A program made the translations under genes and the position numbers. A DNA stretch of 64,000 nucleotides, from the NCBI RefSeq assembly GCF_042477335.2, contig NC_091262.1:46783001-46847000 (forward strand). Reading direction: 5' to 3'. Shown here piece after piece: positions 23,155-34,800 of the stretch; position 1 is the first letter of the stretch, and each line of letters opens with the position of its first letter. This stretch comes from Ovis canadensis. Taxonomy: Eukaryota; Chordata; Mammalia; Artiodactyla; Bovidae. Under the pieces are notes generated by a model. It was not told the origin of the DNA, did no database searches, and was given only the letters and a program-made list of their open reading frames with translations.

Positions 23155-23385
23155 AGGGACAGAGTGTGAGCTTTAGTCAGACTTGGTTTTGGAATCTTGG
23201 TTGTATCATCAGGAGTAGTGTGAGTTGGCAAAGTACTTAACTTGTCTGGGCCTCCATTTCCTCAAACATAAAATGTCTCAATACCTGCCATTGGAAAAGT
23301 TGAATATAAACAACATGGATGCAGAGTGCTTGACTCATGGGTTAGCAAGCATACTGTAGGCTCTCAATAAACATTAGTCTGTCTC
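23155..23385 (+). repeat. MIR SINE
   Basis: It contains CTGGGCCTCCATTTCCTCAA and ACATAAAATGTCTCAATACC, followed by a GGCTCTCAATAAAC-like end, in the standard MIR order. It is old and diverged. Confidence 0.7.
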
Positions 23386-23823
23386 CCTTCTTTCAAAGAA
23401 TTCTTTAACATCTTTTTTTTTTTAATATCCTTTAAAATCCCCCACCTCAGGTCCCACTCATTTTTTAAAAAATTGACTGTCTTTGGGTATAATTGTTTAT
23501 TGTTTCTCGCAGGGTTTGTCATAATCCCCACTGTGGCAGCACACTTGGCTGTAGAAAGAAGTGGTTAAGAACTGTACGATAAGTTCTGCATGATTATGAG
23601 TACCCAGCTTAATCCCTTTTTCCCTTAGTTTCATCACATGTAAAATGTAGGTAACTCCAGTAAAGAATTGTTATGAGGATTAAATAAGTTAATATTTATG
23701 AAATCCTTGAAACAATTTAATCTTTGCTACTATGAATATCTGCAAATTACAGATAATAATGCCCACTTAGTAGGGTTATTAGCAAATTAAATAAGTAGTC
23801 AACTGATTAACGTTTAACATTTT

Positions 23824-24111
23824 TAAATTTATTTCTGGCTGCACTGGATCTTTGTTGCTGTGCGGTCTTTCTGTAGTTGTTGCAAGCGGAGGCTGCTGTC
23901 TCTAGGTGCAGCGCTCAGACTTCTCATTGGGTGGCGTCTCTTGTTGCAGAGTACAGACTCTGGGCATGTGAGCTTTAGTATTTGTGGGCTCAGTAGTTGT
24001 GGTGCATGGGCTTATTATTTGCCCTTTGGCATGTGGAATCTTCCCAGATTGGAGAGTGAACCCTGTCCCCTGCATTGGCAGGCAGATTCTTAACCACCAG
24101 GGGAGTCCTGC
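23824..24111 (-). mobile_element. CHR-2-type tRNA-derived SINE with target-site duplication
   Basis: It has a reversed A/T tail, TTTCTGGCTGCACTGGATCT, and a reversed head TTAACCACCAGGGGAGTCCT. TTAACATTTT flanks at 23814-23823 and 24112-24121. Confidence 0.75.
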
Positions 24112-24224
24112 TTAACATTTTGATTGGCAAATTTACAGAAATTAATAGAAGGAAATCTTTCTGTCCACAAAGATAGCATGAAATGCTCATCAGATGCCTT
24201 GCTAAAAGTAGATCTGTTTTGTAC

Positions 24225-24395
24225 ATCAATGATTTTCAAACTGAATCACACAGAAGAATCTTCTAGGACCTTGTTAACATGGGGATTCTGATTAACTGTG
24301 GTGAGGCCTGTGATCTGCATGTCTGACTTCATGGTGACTCCACTACTACTTGGCTACAAGATGTCACTTTTGAGTATCACTGCTAAAGAGTACAT
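24225..24395 (+). mobile_element. MER5A-type DNA transposon remnant
   Basis: It contains ATGATTTTCAAACTGAATCA, AGGACCTTGTTAACATGGGG and TTTTGAGTATCACTGCT in the MER5 order. It is more diverged than the copy at 20488. Confidence 0.55.
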
Positions 24396-24498
24396 TCATT
24401 ACTTTTCAGTCTAGTGTATTCTTTCTTTAAAGACTCGTTTTCAGTAAGTCGCTTCTGGTGATCAGTATTCCCCTGCCTAAAAGCTCAAAGCCCACTTT

Positions 24499-24618
24499 AT
24501 TTTTTTGACCTCACCACTCAGTTTGTGGGATCTTAGTTTCCTGACCAGGGGTCAAACTTGGGCCCCAGCAGTCAAAGCAAAAGCACCGAGCCCTAATCAG
24601 TGGACCGCCAGGGAACTC
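24499..24618 (-). mobile_element. CHR-2-type SINE fragment with 15-bp target-site duplication
   Basis: It contains TCCTGACCAGGGGTCAAACT and GTGGACCGCCAGGGAACTC. The flanks CTCAAAGCCCACTTT (24484-24498) and CTCAAAGCCAACTTT (24619-24633) differ by one base, so this short copy inserted as it stands. Confidence 0.75.
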
Positions 24619-25424
24619 CTCAAAGCCAACTTTAAAAGAAAAAATGTTGGCCAGCGCTAGGTGTGTGTGTGTATGTGAAAGAAAGATCAGTTGTGCAGTT
24701 CGCCAATAATTGAAGTAAAATTGTCAGGGACTGGTAACTTTTGTAGCCCTCAGTAGATGTCCCATCTTGAGATTAGGGCTTCGTTCGCTCATCCTCGGGC
24801 TTTGATGCTTTTCTCATCCATTAAGTTCTATAGCAGATGTTCATCAGGCTCCCCTAGAATTCCCAGGATTGTCAGGTTTTGTAGGTGTGGAGGCTTGAAC
24901 TGCTTTAGAATAATTAGAGGCTCTATTACTTTGAGCTTCAGCTCTTGCTTTCCACAAGGCTTGTTCTTCCTCTCTTCAGGTTGGAGGTTGTAGTTGTTGA
25001 TAGAGAAATGAAAGAAATAGGAGTTGATCTGGACAGTTGTCATAAAGCTCTTTTTGGTATCTTTTTAGTTTTATTGATGGACCTTGGCTCATTCTGGGCT
25101 ATGAATTTCTTGGCAGTTTTCCTTTAGGTCAGAACCACCACTCTTCGTAATCTTTTTTTCCTGTGCCCTCTACTTTGTCCATGTGTGTATTGGTGGGAGT
25201 GCTTTTAACATCTGTACTCATTGGAGAATGCTGTGCAACCATACTACTGTGTTTTTTATTTTAGCTTTTCTTATTTTAAATTTGAATTGGTATAATTCAT
25301 AACTAACTGCACAATTGATTGTCACAATCTCACTTTTGAGAATTTCTTTAAAAAATACCAGCAACTCTTTTCTCTCTAGAGTTTTAGGTTATAGATTTAA
25401 TTTTGTGAAATCTATATCTTGAAA

Positions 25425-26133
25425 GCAAAAAGGAACTAAAGAGCCTCATGATGAGGGTGAAAGAAGAGTGTGAAAAGCCAGCTTAAAACTCAGCATTCAA
25501 AAAACTAAGATCATGGCATCCAGTTGCATTACTTGATGGCAAATAGATGGGGAAAAAGTGGGAGCAGTGACAGATCTTATTTTGGGGGGCTCCAGAATCA
25601 CTGCAGACAGTGACTGCAGCTACAAAATTAAAAAACGCTTGGTCCTTGGAAGAAAAGCTATGACAAACCTAGACAGCATATTAAAAAGCAGAGATATCAC
25701 TTTGCCGACAGAGGTCCGTATAGTAAATACTACGGTTTTTCCAGTAGTCATGTACGCATGTGAGAGCTGGACCCAAACTGTGGGGCTGGAGAAGACTCTT
25801 GAGAGTCTCTTGGGTAGCAAAGAGATGAAAGTAGTCAACTGTAAAGGAAGCCAACCCTGAATCTTCATTGGAGAGAATGATGCTGAAGCTGAAGCTCCTA
25901 TACTTTGGTCACCTGATGTGAAGAGCTGACTTACTGGAAAAGACCCTGATGCTGGGAAAAACTGAGGGCAGAAGAGGGTGACAGAGGGTGAGATGGTTGG
26001 ATGACATCACCATCTCAGTGGACATGAATTTGAGCAAACTCCAGGAGATAGTGAAGGACAGGGAAGCCTGGAGTGTAGCAGTTCATGGAGTTGCACAGAC
26101 TCAGATACAGCTTCGTGACCGAACAACAGCAAC
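25425..26133 (+). mobile_element. BovB 3' portion, 5'-truncated, with target-site duplication
   Basis: The plus strand encodes the C-terminal part of the BovB protein with breaks: ADSDCSYKIKKRLVLGRKAM, then NLDSILKSRDITLPTEVR and YACESWT. After that comes the [16 protein letters not shown] tail region. ATCTTGAAA flanks at 25416-25424 and 26134-26142. It ends with GACCGAACAACAGCAAC. It is inactive. Confidence 0.92.
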
Positions 26134-26184
26134 ATCTTGAAAACACTATAAAGCACAATGGATTTTTTTAAAAAGTGAACTTCC

Positions 26185-26400
26185 TAGAGTCAGAAAGCCT
26201 GAATTCTGAGTCAGGTTCGTTTAGGGCTCTTGGGCATGTTACATAACAGCTGGAAATCTTAGTTTTCTTGACTGTAAGACGGGGATAATGAGAGTAGCCA
26301 CCTCCTAAAGCCATTGAGAGGACCTCACAATCCCTGTAAAACTAAGTATCTGACTGGTGGTTAGAGCTCAGTACCCAATAAGTATTTGCTGCTGTTAACA
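26185..26400 (+). repeat. MIR SINE
   Basis: It contains CCTGAATTCTGAGTCAGGTT, GACTGTAAGACGGGGATAAT and AGCCATTGAGAGGACCTCAC in MIR order, with a TACCCAATAAGTATTTGCTG end. Confidence 0.75.
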
Positions 26401-26669
26401 ACTATTTTTGTTAATGGTTTCGTGTTACTTACTGATGTGTAGTAGGGTTTACATAATGCCTTCCGAGAGCCCATTATTGGACCGTGTGAAGTAGGTGGGT
26501 GTTACCCTTCTTTGAATGAGGAAGTTTCGGCATGAAGAGTTTTGACTGGCTTGAGGGCCTGTAGCTGTGGCAGAACTGGGTCTTTAACTCAGGATTACTG
26601 GTGCCATATCTAGGACTTATTCTCTTTACTGCATCCTTTTGACAGCTGGCTGTCAAACTTTTTTTTTTT

Positions 26670-26770
26670 TGTTTCTTTTTTTATTGAAGTATGGTTGACA
26701 AACAAGATTACATTATTTGCAGGTGTACAGCACAGTGATTTGACACTTATATTTATTGCAAAAACACAGG
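26670..26770 (-). mobile_element. L1 3'-end fragment
   Basis: It has TTTTTTATTGAAGTATGGTT and CAGGTGTACAGCACAGTGAT, the reversed 3' UTR of artiodactyl L1. It is a very short copy. Confidence 0.6.
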
Positions 26771-27340
26771 AACAGCCAGATGGAAGAGAAGTGCAGGGCA
26801 AGGTACGTGGAAAGGCATATGGCGCGCCCATGCCTCTCCAGGCCCAGGTGCGCCGCTCTCCCACAATCTCTGTGTTCACCAAGCCAGAAGCCCCTTAGTC
26901 ATCAGACTTTCCAAGATCACATGGTTACTTGCTCTTTGAGACCCTCTTAGTTTTTCTGCTAGTTTATCTTCTTGGTCTGGATTAAATCTGGTATAGTAGT
27001 TCCCTCATCTTTTTAGAACAAAGCTGTCAGCAAGGTTTTATCAGATTTTCAACCTCCTACCTCCTTTTAGGATAAATTTGATACCTAGCCAGTGATGGGA
27101 AGCTTGAAGTTTCCTATCTCTAACATGACTATTACCATGCCAATTGAGGGATCTCAATCAGAAAAATAATCTATATTCACCATCATTGAGCAGGCTGAAG
27201 GGTACTCTAGCAGCTCTGCCATGTCCATTACTCTTTGATTCTCATTCAGAAATTCTCTAATGTGATTGATGAATTTCTACTGGGGAATATCATTTGGGAC
27301 ACATTGCCATCCCACTTTCCCCTTTAAGATTTGAATGAGA

Positions 27341-27667
27341 GGTCTTTCTTGGTGGCTCAGTGGTAAACGATCTGCCTGCTAATGCAGGGGACACGGGTTT
27401 GATCCCTGATCTGGGACGATTCCACATGCCAAGGAACAACTAAGTCTGTGTGCCACAACTGTTGAACTTACACTCTGGAGCCCAGGAGCCGCAACTGCTG
27501 ACACCTGCACGCCCTAGAGCCCATGCTCTGCAACAAGAGAAGCTGCCACGATTAGAAGCCCATGCACCAGAGCTAAAGAGTAGCCGCAGCTCACTGCAGC
27601 TAGAGAAGAGCCTACGTAGCAGTAAGGACCCAGCACAGCCAAAAATAAATAAATTACATGTGTAAAA
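27341..27667 (+). mobile_element. CHR-2-type tRNA-derived SINE with 15-bp target-site duplication
   Basis: It begins GGTCTTTCTTGGTGGCTCAG and ends with the tail CAGCCAAAAATAAATAAATT. AAGATTTGAATGAGA at 27326-27340 and AAGATTTGAGTGAGA at 27668-27682 are the flanking duplication. The open frames on both strands are SINE-derived. Confidence 0.8.
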
Positions 27668-27871
27668 AAGATTTGAGTGAGATTTGCCCATCCATTGGCA
27701 TATAGCATTCACAAATTCATCAAACTCAGATTTTTCATGAGTAGGAACCATGTCTTACTTCATAAAATTTGTAAACTTTAATTTATTTTGAGCATCTCTC
27801 CTATAGATGTCTTTTTTAAAAAAATAATAAACCTCCTTTATTCCTTTACATTTTCTCTTTTCTTCAGTCCT

Positions 27872-27994
27872 TTTTATTTGTTTATTTTCTGGTCGCTCTC
27901 CATGGCTTGCAGGATCTCAATTCCCCACTGAAGGAGTGAACTGCCCTCCACAGTGGAAGCATGAGGTCCTAACCACTGGACCGCCAGGAAGTTC
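27872..27994 (-). mobile_element. CHR-2-type SINE fragment
   Basis: It contains GGTCGCTCTCCATGGCTTGC, AATTCCCCACTGAAGGAGTG and CACTGGACCGCCAGGAAGTT at the reversed head. It is diverged and shortened. Confidence 0.55.
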
Positions 27995-28269
27995 CCTAGA
28001 TGTCTTAAGATAGCAGCAATTTAATATTCAGATATTTTCTTTTGTGACTTCATAGTTTCCTCTCTCATTGCTTTTCTTATGTCATTCCTGATATTCTTTG
28101 CCAGTTTTATCCAGGAATTTTTCTCACTCAGTTTTCAGTTTTAAACTCTCAGAATCAGAACAGCAAGCATTCAGACGAATATGTTCTTCCTACTCCCTGT
28201 CAGCAACACTCTTTTAGCAAGCTGAGAGCCCATCATCATTCATACGTTCACTCATCAGAGTGGTGCCAT

Positions 28270-28355
28270 GCACTGTGGTGTTGCGGATGCGCCGCAGTCC
28301 ATGGGGTTGCAAAGAGTTGGACACGACTGAGCAACTGAACACAAACAACAAATAA
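28270..28355 (+). mobile_element. Bov-A SINE 3' fragment
   Basis: It contains GCCGCAGTCCATGGGGTTGC and GACACGACTGAGCAACTGAA with an ACAAACAACAAATAAA tail. Only the last third of the element is present. Confidence 0.75.
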
Positions 28356-29087
28356 AGGGTGAATAGAAGTAAGCCAGGGTTGGGAGGAGGCAAAGGAGAG
28401 GAATGTTCCAGCAGAATCTGGCATATCTGATTTACTGATAGTCATTCACATCCTCCTCTCTTCTCTGATGTCTCAGCCAGCAATTGGAAGAAGAGATAAT
28501 TGTTACTAAAGACCTCCCTCATCGCCTGGGTACCACAAATCCTTTGGACTTTTTTTTTCTCTAGAAATACATTCCAGGTTCTTCTGGTTGTGTAGTTCAC
28601 CCTCTTATTAACCAGCTAGAATGGGTAGCAGTTGGCAGGCTGCCTTTGGGTTTGTCCTTATGGAGAGTGACCAATTATGTACTCACCCCCAGTCCCCACA
28701 ACCCCTGTTTCCCCCTGGAAACATGGGTGGCTTTGCTCTTGTTGATGATGAGGAGCTTCCTGTTTATTCTCCAGATTTCTGTTTTGTTTTGTTTTGTTTT
28801 CCTGTGTTTCTTGCCTGTGTTATATTCTTCTGCCCCTCAACCTCTGGACATGAATTTTTTCCTATGACAATTTAGAAATGTTTGCTTCCTTATTTTCTTG
28901 TGGAATTATTTCCTCCATTGTCTCTGGGAGTTCTTCATCCTCTCTGATAACTGTTGTCTGGAAAGTGGTATTTAAGCCTGAGAGGAGAGATGCCAGCTTG
29001 TGTTTAGTAAATATGCTTTTGGCAGAGGCCTCCATCAGGAAAGCGAATGTGGCACAATTCTGCAGTGCCTTGGAACATCCTGTTTAG

Positions 29088-29315
29088 TGCTTGTTGTTGT
29101 TCAGTCGCTAAGTTGTGTCCAACTTTTGCAACCCCATGGACTGTAGCACACCAGCCTCCTCTCTCCTCCACTATCTCTTGGAGTTTGCTCAAAGTCCCAT
29201 CCCTTGAGCTGGTGTTGCTATCTAACCATCTCATTCTCTTCCACCCCCTTCTCCATTGCCTTCAATCTTTCCTAGCATCAGAGTCTTTTTCAGTGAGTCG
29301 GTTCTTCTGTTTAAT
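29088..29315 (-). mobile_element. BovB 3'-end fragment
   Basis: It starts TTGTTGTTGTTCAGTCGCTA and runs through ACTATCTCTTGGAGTTTGCT to CAGAGTCTTTTTCAGTGAGT. On the minus strand it retains the MRWLDSNTSSRDGTLSKLQE-type reading. Confidence 0.85.
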
Positions 29316-29494
29316 ACTGAAGGTTCCAAAAAGCAGCTGTAAGCCTTTATCCCTTTGTAGAGCTCCCTAACTCATCATCTTTGGCCTTGATAGGAAGACT
29401 ATTAGACTATCAACAAACTCATCATTTGGTGGCATTGTGTTCAGATAACCTTATTATATATATTTTAGTTAAAGACTATATAAAATGAATATAT

Positions 29495-29700
29495 TTTATT
29501 TTTGGGGTAGATAATATAGTCACATGATTTAAACTTAAAAAGGTACAGAGGAGAATTTGGTAAATATCCTCCCTCTTGCCATATCTCTCAGCCACCTAGT
29601 TCTCCTCTGAGACAACCAGTGTTACCAGTTTATTATATATCCTTCCAGAGTAATTTTGTGCACAAACACATGACATACTATATATGTCATAATATATATT
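29495..29700. repeat. Old L1-type 3' UTR remnant
   Basis: It contains TTTAAACTTAAAAAGGTACA and AGTTCTCCTCTGAGACAACC, followed by GTTACCAGTTTATTATATAT. These are the same words as in the remnant at 4290-4815. The subfamily is not determined. Confidence 0.45.
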
Positions 29701-29704
29701 TCAG

Positions 29705-29825
29705 GTAATGTCCCAGCCAGTACTGGTCTGTGGCCTGTTAGGAACCAGGCCATATAGCAGGAGGTGAACACTTGTCTTCCACAGAATTGGTCCCTGGTGC
29801 CAAAAAGGTTGGGAACTGCTGATAT
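29705..29825 (+). mobile_element. DNA-transposon remnant (hAT-like), family uncertain
   Basis: It contains GTCTGTGGCCTGTTAGGAAC and GGTCCCTGGTGCCAAAAAGG, ending GTTGGGAACTGCTG. These are words of a common mammalian DNA-transposon fossil. An internal GC-rich section is deleted. Confidence 0.5.
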
Positions 29826-29884
29826 GATATATATGCTGACGAGATGAATGATGTGTATCCAGTATTTCTCAAGGCCACTTAGTG

Positions 29885-30030
29885 GGTAGAAAGACTGTAG
29901 GATTTGAAAAGTTTTGAATTCAAGCCTCAAAACCTCACCTATGCCATTTATTAGTTGAGTGGCCTTGAACAGCTTGCTTAGGCTCTATGTGCTTTGATTT
30001 CTTTAAGTGGTTGAATATGATATATTCCAG
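29885..30030 (+). repeat. MIR SINE, cut short by a Bov-tA
   Basis: It contains GAATTCAAGCCTCAAAACCT and TTAGTTGAGTGGCCTTGAAC, the MIR head and middle, and then stops where the Bov-tA starts. Confidence 0.65.
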
Positions 30031-30242
30031 GCTTCCTGGGTGGTGCTAGTGGTAAAGAACCTACCTGCCAATGCAGGAGATGTAGGAGTTCAATCGCTGG
30101 GTCAGGAAGATCCCCTGGAGGAGGGCATGGCAACCTACTCCAATATTCTTGGCTGGAGAATCCCATGGACGGAGGATCCTGGCAGGCTGCCATTCATAGG
30201 GTCATAAAGAGTCGGACACAACTGAAGCAGCTGAGCACACAC
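30031..30242 (+). mobile_element. Bov-tA SINE
   Basis: It runs from GGCTTCCTGGGTGGTGCTAG through CCTACTCCAATATTCTTGGC to GGACACAACTGAAGCAGCTG with a CACACACA tail. It is moderately diverged. Confidence 0.92.
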
Positions 30243-30955
30243 ATGATGTATGTACAGTTCCTTCTTTGGAGCATGTTAAATGCTTCTCAAGTGGTTGCTT
30301 CTTGCTGGACCACACTCTTTGGCCTCTGTGAACGGGGAGGGGCAGAGTCTTGCTGTAAAAAAAGGAATGGATTGAATTGCCTTCTTTACTGTAATATGTG
30401 ACCCATGCTCCCTACTTATGAAGGGAACCATGAGCTAGGGGAGACAGAAAGAGCACTTTGAAAAGAATAGAACATTTTTTGTTCATTGGGAATTGGTGAA
30501 CAGCTATTCCTGGTCTGAGGCCTTCATGCTTGACTGTTGGAGTGCTGATAAACCCTAGGACTTCACTTCTCTTGGTAGGAAGTTACTAATGTTGAGGAGC
30601 TTTTCATCATGTTTAATAACTCAATTAGCTCTGGTTCTTCATTATTGCTTGAAGCTTTGGACTCTTATGGGAAGCTTTGCTTGGTCAGCCCTGCTTTAGG
30701 TTTCTTACTATTCAGTTCCCATTGTGATGTTAATCCTTTACTAGCAATTAGTTTTTATTCTTTTTGGTTCTTGCACAATGCTTGATTAATAGATGGAAGA
30801 GTCTGAATTGCAGAACCAGTCCCATGTGGTTTTATCAGGAAGATGGTGTTAGGCCTTCTTTCCTGGTTATCTGGACTCAGCCCTTTTGATGGGATTTGTA
30901 GGCCTTTGAATTTGAGGTTTCTTTGGTCTCTTAATGAGTGAAAGAAAGAGATTTT

Positions 30956-31081
30956 TAAATAATTAATTATTTTGGCCACACCATGCAGTATGTAGGATCT
31001 TAGTTTCCCAGCCAGGGATCAAACCCACATCCCCTGCATTGCGAAGAGGATTCTTAACCGCTGAACTACCAGGGGAGTCCC
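30956..31081 (-). mobile_element. CHR-2-type SINE fragment with 14-bp target-site duplication
   Basis: It contains GCCAGGGATCAAACCCACAT and a reversed head AACTACCAGGGGAGTCCC. AAGAAAGAGATTTT flanks at 30942-30955 and 31082-31095 without mismatch. Confidence 0.75.
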
Positions 31082-31169
31082 AAGAAAGAGATTTTATATA
31101 GTTTAACACATGAATACCAGAATAGAGACAACTGCTGATGTGGGGATATCTTTAAAGTAAGAAAAATTT

Positions 31170-31279
31170 CAGGACTTCCTGGCGGTCCATCAGTTAAGAC
31201 TCTATGCTTCCTGCAGGGGGCACAGGTTCAGTCCCTGGTGGGAGAACTAAGATCCCGCATGCCATGGCCAAGGAAAAAA
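31170..31279 (+). mobile_element. CHR-2-type SINE fragment with target-site duplication
   Basis: It has the head CAGGACTTCCTGGCGGTCCA and GTTCAGTCCCTGGTGGGAGA with an AAGGAAAAAAA tail. AGTAAGAAAAATTT (31156-31169) and a one-base-longer copy at 31280-31294 flank it. Confidence 0.75.
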
Positions 31280-31460
31280 AGTAAGAAAAAATTTGAATAT
31301 CCACTGTGCAAGATTCTAAGCGGTTTTAAGTCACTGATTGTGGGTTCCCAAATTACTGTTCTCCAGATTGCTATTACTTATCTTTTATAAACAAATTACA
31401 TTTACTGTGTCTTCATACTGCTAGAGAAAACTGGGGAACCACTGAAAGGTAGAAATGTCT

Positions 31461-31847
31461 TAGTTCAGTTCAGTCACTCAGTTGTGTCCGACTCTTTGGG
31501 ACCCCATGAATCGCAGCACGACAGGCCTCCCTGTCCATCACCAACTCCCAGAGTTCACTCAGACTCATGTCCATCGAGTCAGTGATGCCATCCAGCCATC
31601 TCATCCTCTGTCGTCCCCTTCTCCTCCTGCCCCCAATCCCTCCCAGCATCAGAGTCTTTTCTAAGGAGTCAACTCTTCGCATGAGGTGGCCAAAGTACTG
31701 GAGTTTCAGCTTTAGCATCATTCCTTCCAAAGAACACCCAGGGCTGATCTCCTTCAGAATGGACTGGTTGGATCTCTTTGCAGTCCAAGGGACTCTCAAG
31801 AGTCTTCTCCAACACCACAGTTCAAAAGCATCAATTCTCTATTTGAA
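31461..31847 (-). mobile_element. BovB 3'-end fragment
   Basis: It starts TTCAGTTCAGTCACTCAGTT and carries a long minus-strand reading of the BovB C terminus: [20 protein letters not shown], then [17 protein letters not shown] and WLDGITDS. This 109-residue frame is intact only as a fragment. It is one of the least diverged BovB pieces here. Confidence 0.92.
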
Positions 31848-32235
31848 TATATGGACTTAAGAATTGTATGTTATGTTTTATATATTAGGAAGTGTGAAAT
31901 ACAGAATTCATTATAGCTAAGGCCCAAGGAATCAAAATTTAGAGACATTAAAGTATCCCATACTTTCTCTGACTTTTTGAAAGAAAGCATTAAAAATAAA
32001 AAAACGAATGAAAGTGAAACTAATTTTTTTTAAAGTTTGATCCATTGAAATAGAGAAAATAAATAAGGACAATGAAGGAAAAGTGAATAGAAATCGGACT
32101 TGAGTGCATTGTAAGAACTTAACAGAGAAAGTGAAGCAGGTCTGATTGCAGGCACCCCCTCTGTTGCCTCTTGTATTTTTCAGCTGCTGTAAGAATGGTC
32201 CTAGAACTGACCCCAGTGGGAGGTAGACTAGGAGT

Positions 32236-32855
32236 TGTTGTTGTTCAGTCACTAAGTTGTGTCCGACTCTTTGCGACCCCATGGACTGTAGCATGCCAGG
32301 CTTCAGCATGCTGTCTGCTTGAGTTTGCTCAAACTCATGTCTGTTGAGTCTATGATGCCATCCAAACATCCCATTCTCTGTTGCCATCTTCTTCTCCTGC
32401 CCTCAGTCTTCCCAGCATCAGGGTCTTTTCCAGTGAGTCTGCACTTTGCATCATGTGGCCAAAGGATTGAAGCTTCAGATTCAGCATCAGTTTTTCCGGT
32501 GAATATTCAGGGTTGATTTCCTTTAGGATTGACTGATTTGATCTCCTTGCTGTCCAAGGGACTCTCAAGAGTCTTTTCCAGCACCACAATTCAGAAGCAT
32601 CAATTCTTTGGCGCTCAGTCTTCTTTATGGTCCAACTCCCACATCTGTACATACTGGAAAAGTCATAGCTTTGACTGTACAGACCTTTGTCAGCAAAGTG
32701 ATATCTCTGCTTTTTAATACACTGTCTAGGTTTGTCATAGCTTTTCTTCCAAGGAGCAAGTGTCTTTTAATTTTGTGGCTGCAGTCACTTTCTGAAGTGA
32801 ATTTGGAGCCCAATAAAATAAAATCTGTCACTGTTTCCACTTTTTGATAAATCAC
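32236..32855 (-). mobile_element. BovB 3' portion
   Basis: Reversed, it encodes the last part of the BovB protein: TESDCSHKIKRHLLLGRKAM, then NLDSVLKSRDITLLTKV and [18 protein letters not shown], with frame breaks. It starts with a GTTGTTGTTCAG run (the reversed AAC-rich end). It lies in inverted orientation to the copy at 25425-26133. Confidence 0.92.
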
Positions 32856-33334
32856 TGAGATGTTAACAGCTTTTTACTTGGTCAATTGATCTGTGGTAAG
32901 TTCACTTTTTTATGGGAAAAAGTTATATATTTTTCTTTTTAAAAAATAAATGAAAAGGTCAGTTATTGCATTTAAAATGAGGACCACTTATAGTTTGGAA
33001 TGGCTGCACAGATTTGGTTTTCATTTCTAGCCATGTTTTTTTTTTTGGTTAGGAATTTTGGCAGGCTGCCATTGGAGTATCTTGTTTTCATTTAAAGTTT
33101 TTGGTGGCAGTAATTATAGTATAATTTAAGTAACATTGGTAGTAATTTAAGTAAGCAAATAGAACTATTTTGGATTGATTTGAAATTCATATATATTTTT
33201 CCTTTTTTTTTTTCTGAAAGAAAAGTATTAGCATGGAACAAAGGATAAAAGGTGTTTGGTTCTGTGTTTTACAGATTGATGCCGTGTTTGTGGTGTCTTT
33301 GTGTTTTTAACAGAAAACTGATGTACTCTGGGTA

Positions 33335-33660
33335 TGTGGTGGTTCTGTGTGTGAACATTGCATAATTTATTCATTACCTTATTTATTATTGGTCATTTAG
33401 GTTATTTCTAACATTTTGTCATTAGGAACAGTGCTGCAGTAAATAACCGTTTGTCTGGTATTCATTGCAGCATTATTTCTAATGGCAAAATATTAGGAAC
33501 AACTCTGTGTCTATCTGTCTTTTACAATTCATGTTTATATTTCTGTACAGTGGATTTCTGGAAAAGGTTGTGTGGGTTATAAGATTTGCACATTTGAAAC
33601 TATGCTAGATAAGTGCCAAATTGATTTTTTTAAAGTGTTATAAATTATATAGTTGCCACA
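33335..33660 (-). mobile_element. Old L1 fragment
   Basis: It contains GTCATTTAGGTTATTTCTAA and AACAGTGCTGCAGTAAATAA, the reversed 3' part of an L1 ORF2 region. It is short and diverged. Confidence 0.5.
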
Positions 33661-33696
33661 TTGGGTGAAAGCATTCATTTCTTACATTCTCTCTGT

Positions 33697-33822
33697 CTCT
33701 TTCTTTTTTTGGCTGCCCTGTGCCACTTGCTGGGTCTTAGTTCCCAGGCCAGGAACTGAACCCAGGTCCCCACAGTGAAAGCACCAAGTTCTATCACTGG
33801 CCCAGCAAGGAATTCCCCCATG
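33697..33822 (-). mobile_element. CHR-2-type SINE fragment
   Basis: It contains TTTTTTTGGCTGCCCTGTGC, CAGGCCAGGAACTGAACCCA and a reversed head CCAGCAAGGAATTCCC. It is diverged. Confidence 0.6.
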
Positions 33823-33941
33823 TTCTTGTCAATACTATATATGTCAATCTTATAAACTGTCATCAGTTGATAGAAGAAAATGGTGTCCCTTTTTATTTAT
33901 CTTTTAATATCTATAAATTTTATTTACTTTTTGACTAGGTT

Positions 33942-34006
33942 TGACTTCCGTGGTGGCTAGATGGTAAAGAATCTGCCTGCAACACGGGAGACCTGGATTC
34001 AATCCA
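33942..34006 (+). mobile_element. Bov-tA head fragment
   Basis: It contains TTGACTTCCGTGGTGGCTAG and GAATCTGCCTGCAACACGGG, then breaks off after GGATTCAATCC. Only the tRNA-derived head is present. Confidence 0.75.
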
Positions 34007-34314
34007 GATTTAGTTTAAAAGATGTGAAAGTTTATAGTTTACCCTATTTCCTAGTCTCAGTTCATTTCCTCTCCTCAGAGATGATCAATATTATCAGTTT
34101 GTTTTTTTTTCTGATGTATTCTTCTACAAATACTTTATGCATGTATGAACAGATTCGTATAATACACTTTTCCTGTTAATTGACATATCACTTGTATCAT
34201 ATATACACAAGGATTATGTATACAAATTCTACATATACTTAAGATTGGTTTTGGATTTTATTCTCTTCTTTTAAGTCTTGTCTTCATGAATCAGGTTTCT
34301 CTTTTTTTTTTTTA

Positions 34315-34480
34315 AGTATTATTTTAACACTTTATGTATTTATTCATGACTGCGCTGGGTCTTTGTTGCCCTTGGGCTTCCTCTAGTTGAGGTGCTGGCT
34401 TCTCATTGTGCTGGTTTCTCTTGTAGAGCGTGAGCTCTAGGCTTGTGGGCTTCAGTAGTTGCAGCACATGAACTCAGCAG
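34315..34480 (-). mobile_element. CHR-2-type SINE, partial
   Basis: It contains ATTCATGACTGCGCTGGGTC and GTGGGCTTCAGTAGTTGCAG. The head end (reversed) is missing, so the copy stops inside the element. Confidence 0.6.
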
Positions 34481-34504
34481 TTGATCCCTCTATGCCTCGA
34501 GGGA

Positions 34505-34800
34505 ATTTGCTCAGTTAAAAAATATATATATATAATGGGTGTTGAATTTTATACAGTGCATTTTCAGCATCTCTTGAGAAGGTTATATACTTTTTCTCCA
34601 TTAGTATCTGTTTATATAGAAGATTGCTCTGGTAGATGTCCTTGTGTTAAACTGTCTTTCATTCCTGGGAAGAGTCTTTGGTTATGATGTATTTGTTCTC
34701 TATTCTATTGGTGTTTCTACAACAAGATCGTTATCTGTACCATGAAGCTTTAATAGACTATGGCATAAAGGCCATCTGAGTCTGTAGGTAATTGTGCATG
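34505..34800 (-). mobile_element. L1 ORF2-region fragment
   Basis: It contains GCATTTTCAGCATCTCTTGA and TTCATTCCTGGGAAGAGTCT, the reversed reverse-transcriptase region of L1. It is diverged and non-coding. Confidence 0.5.
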
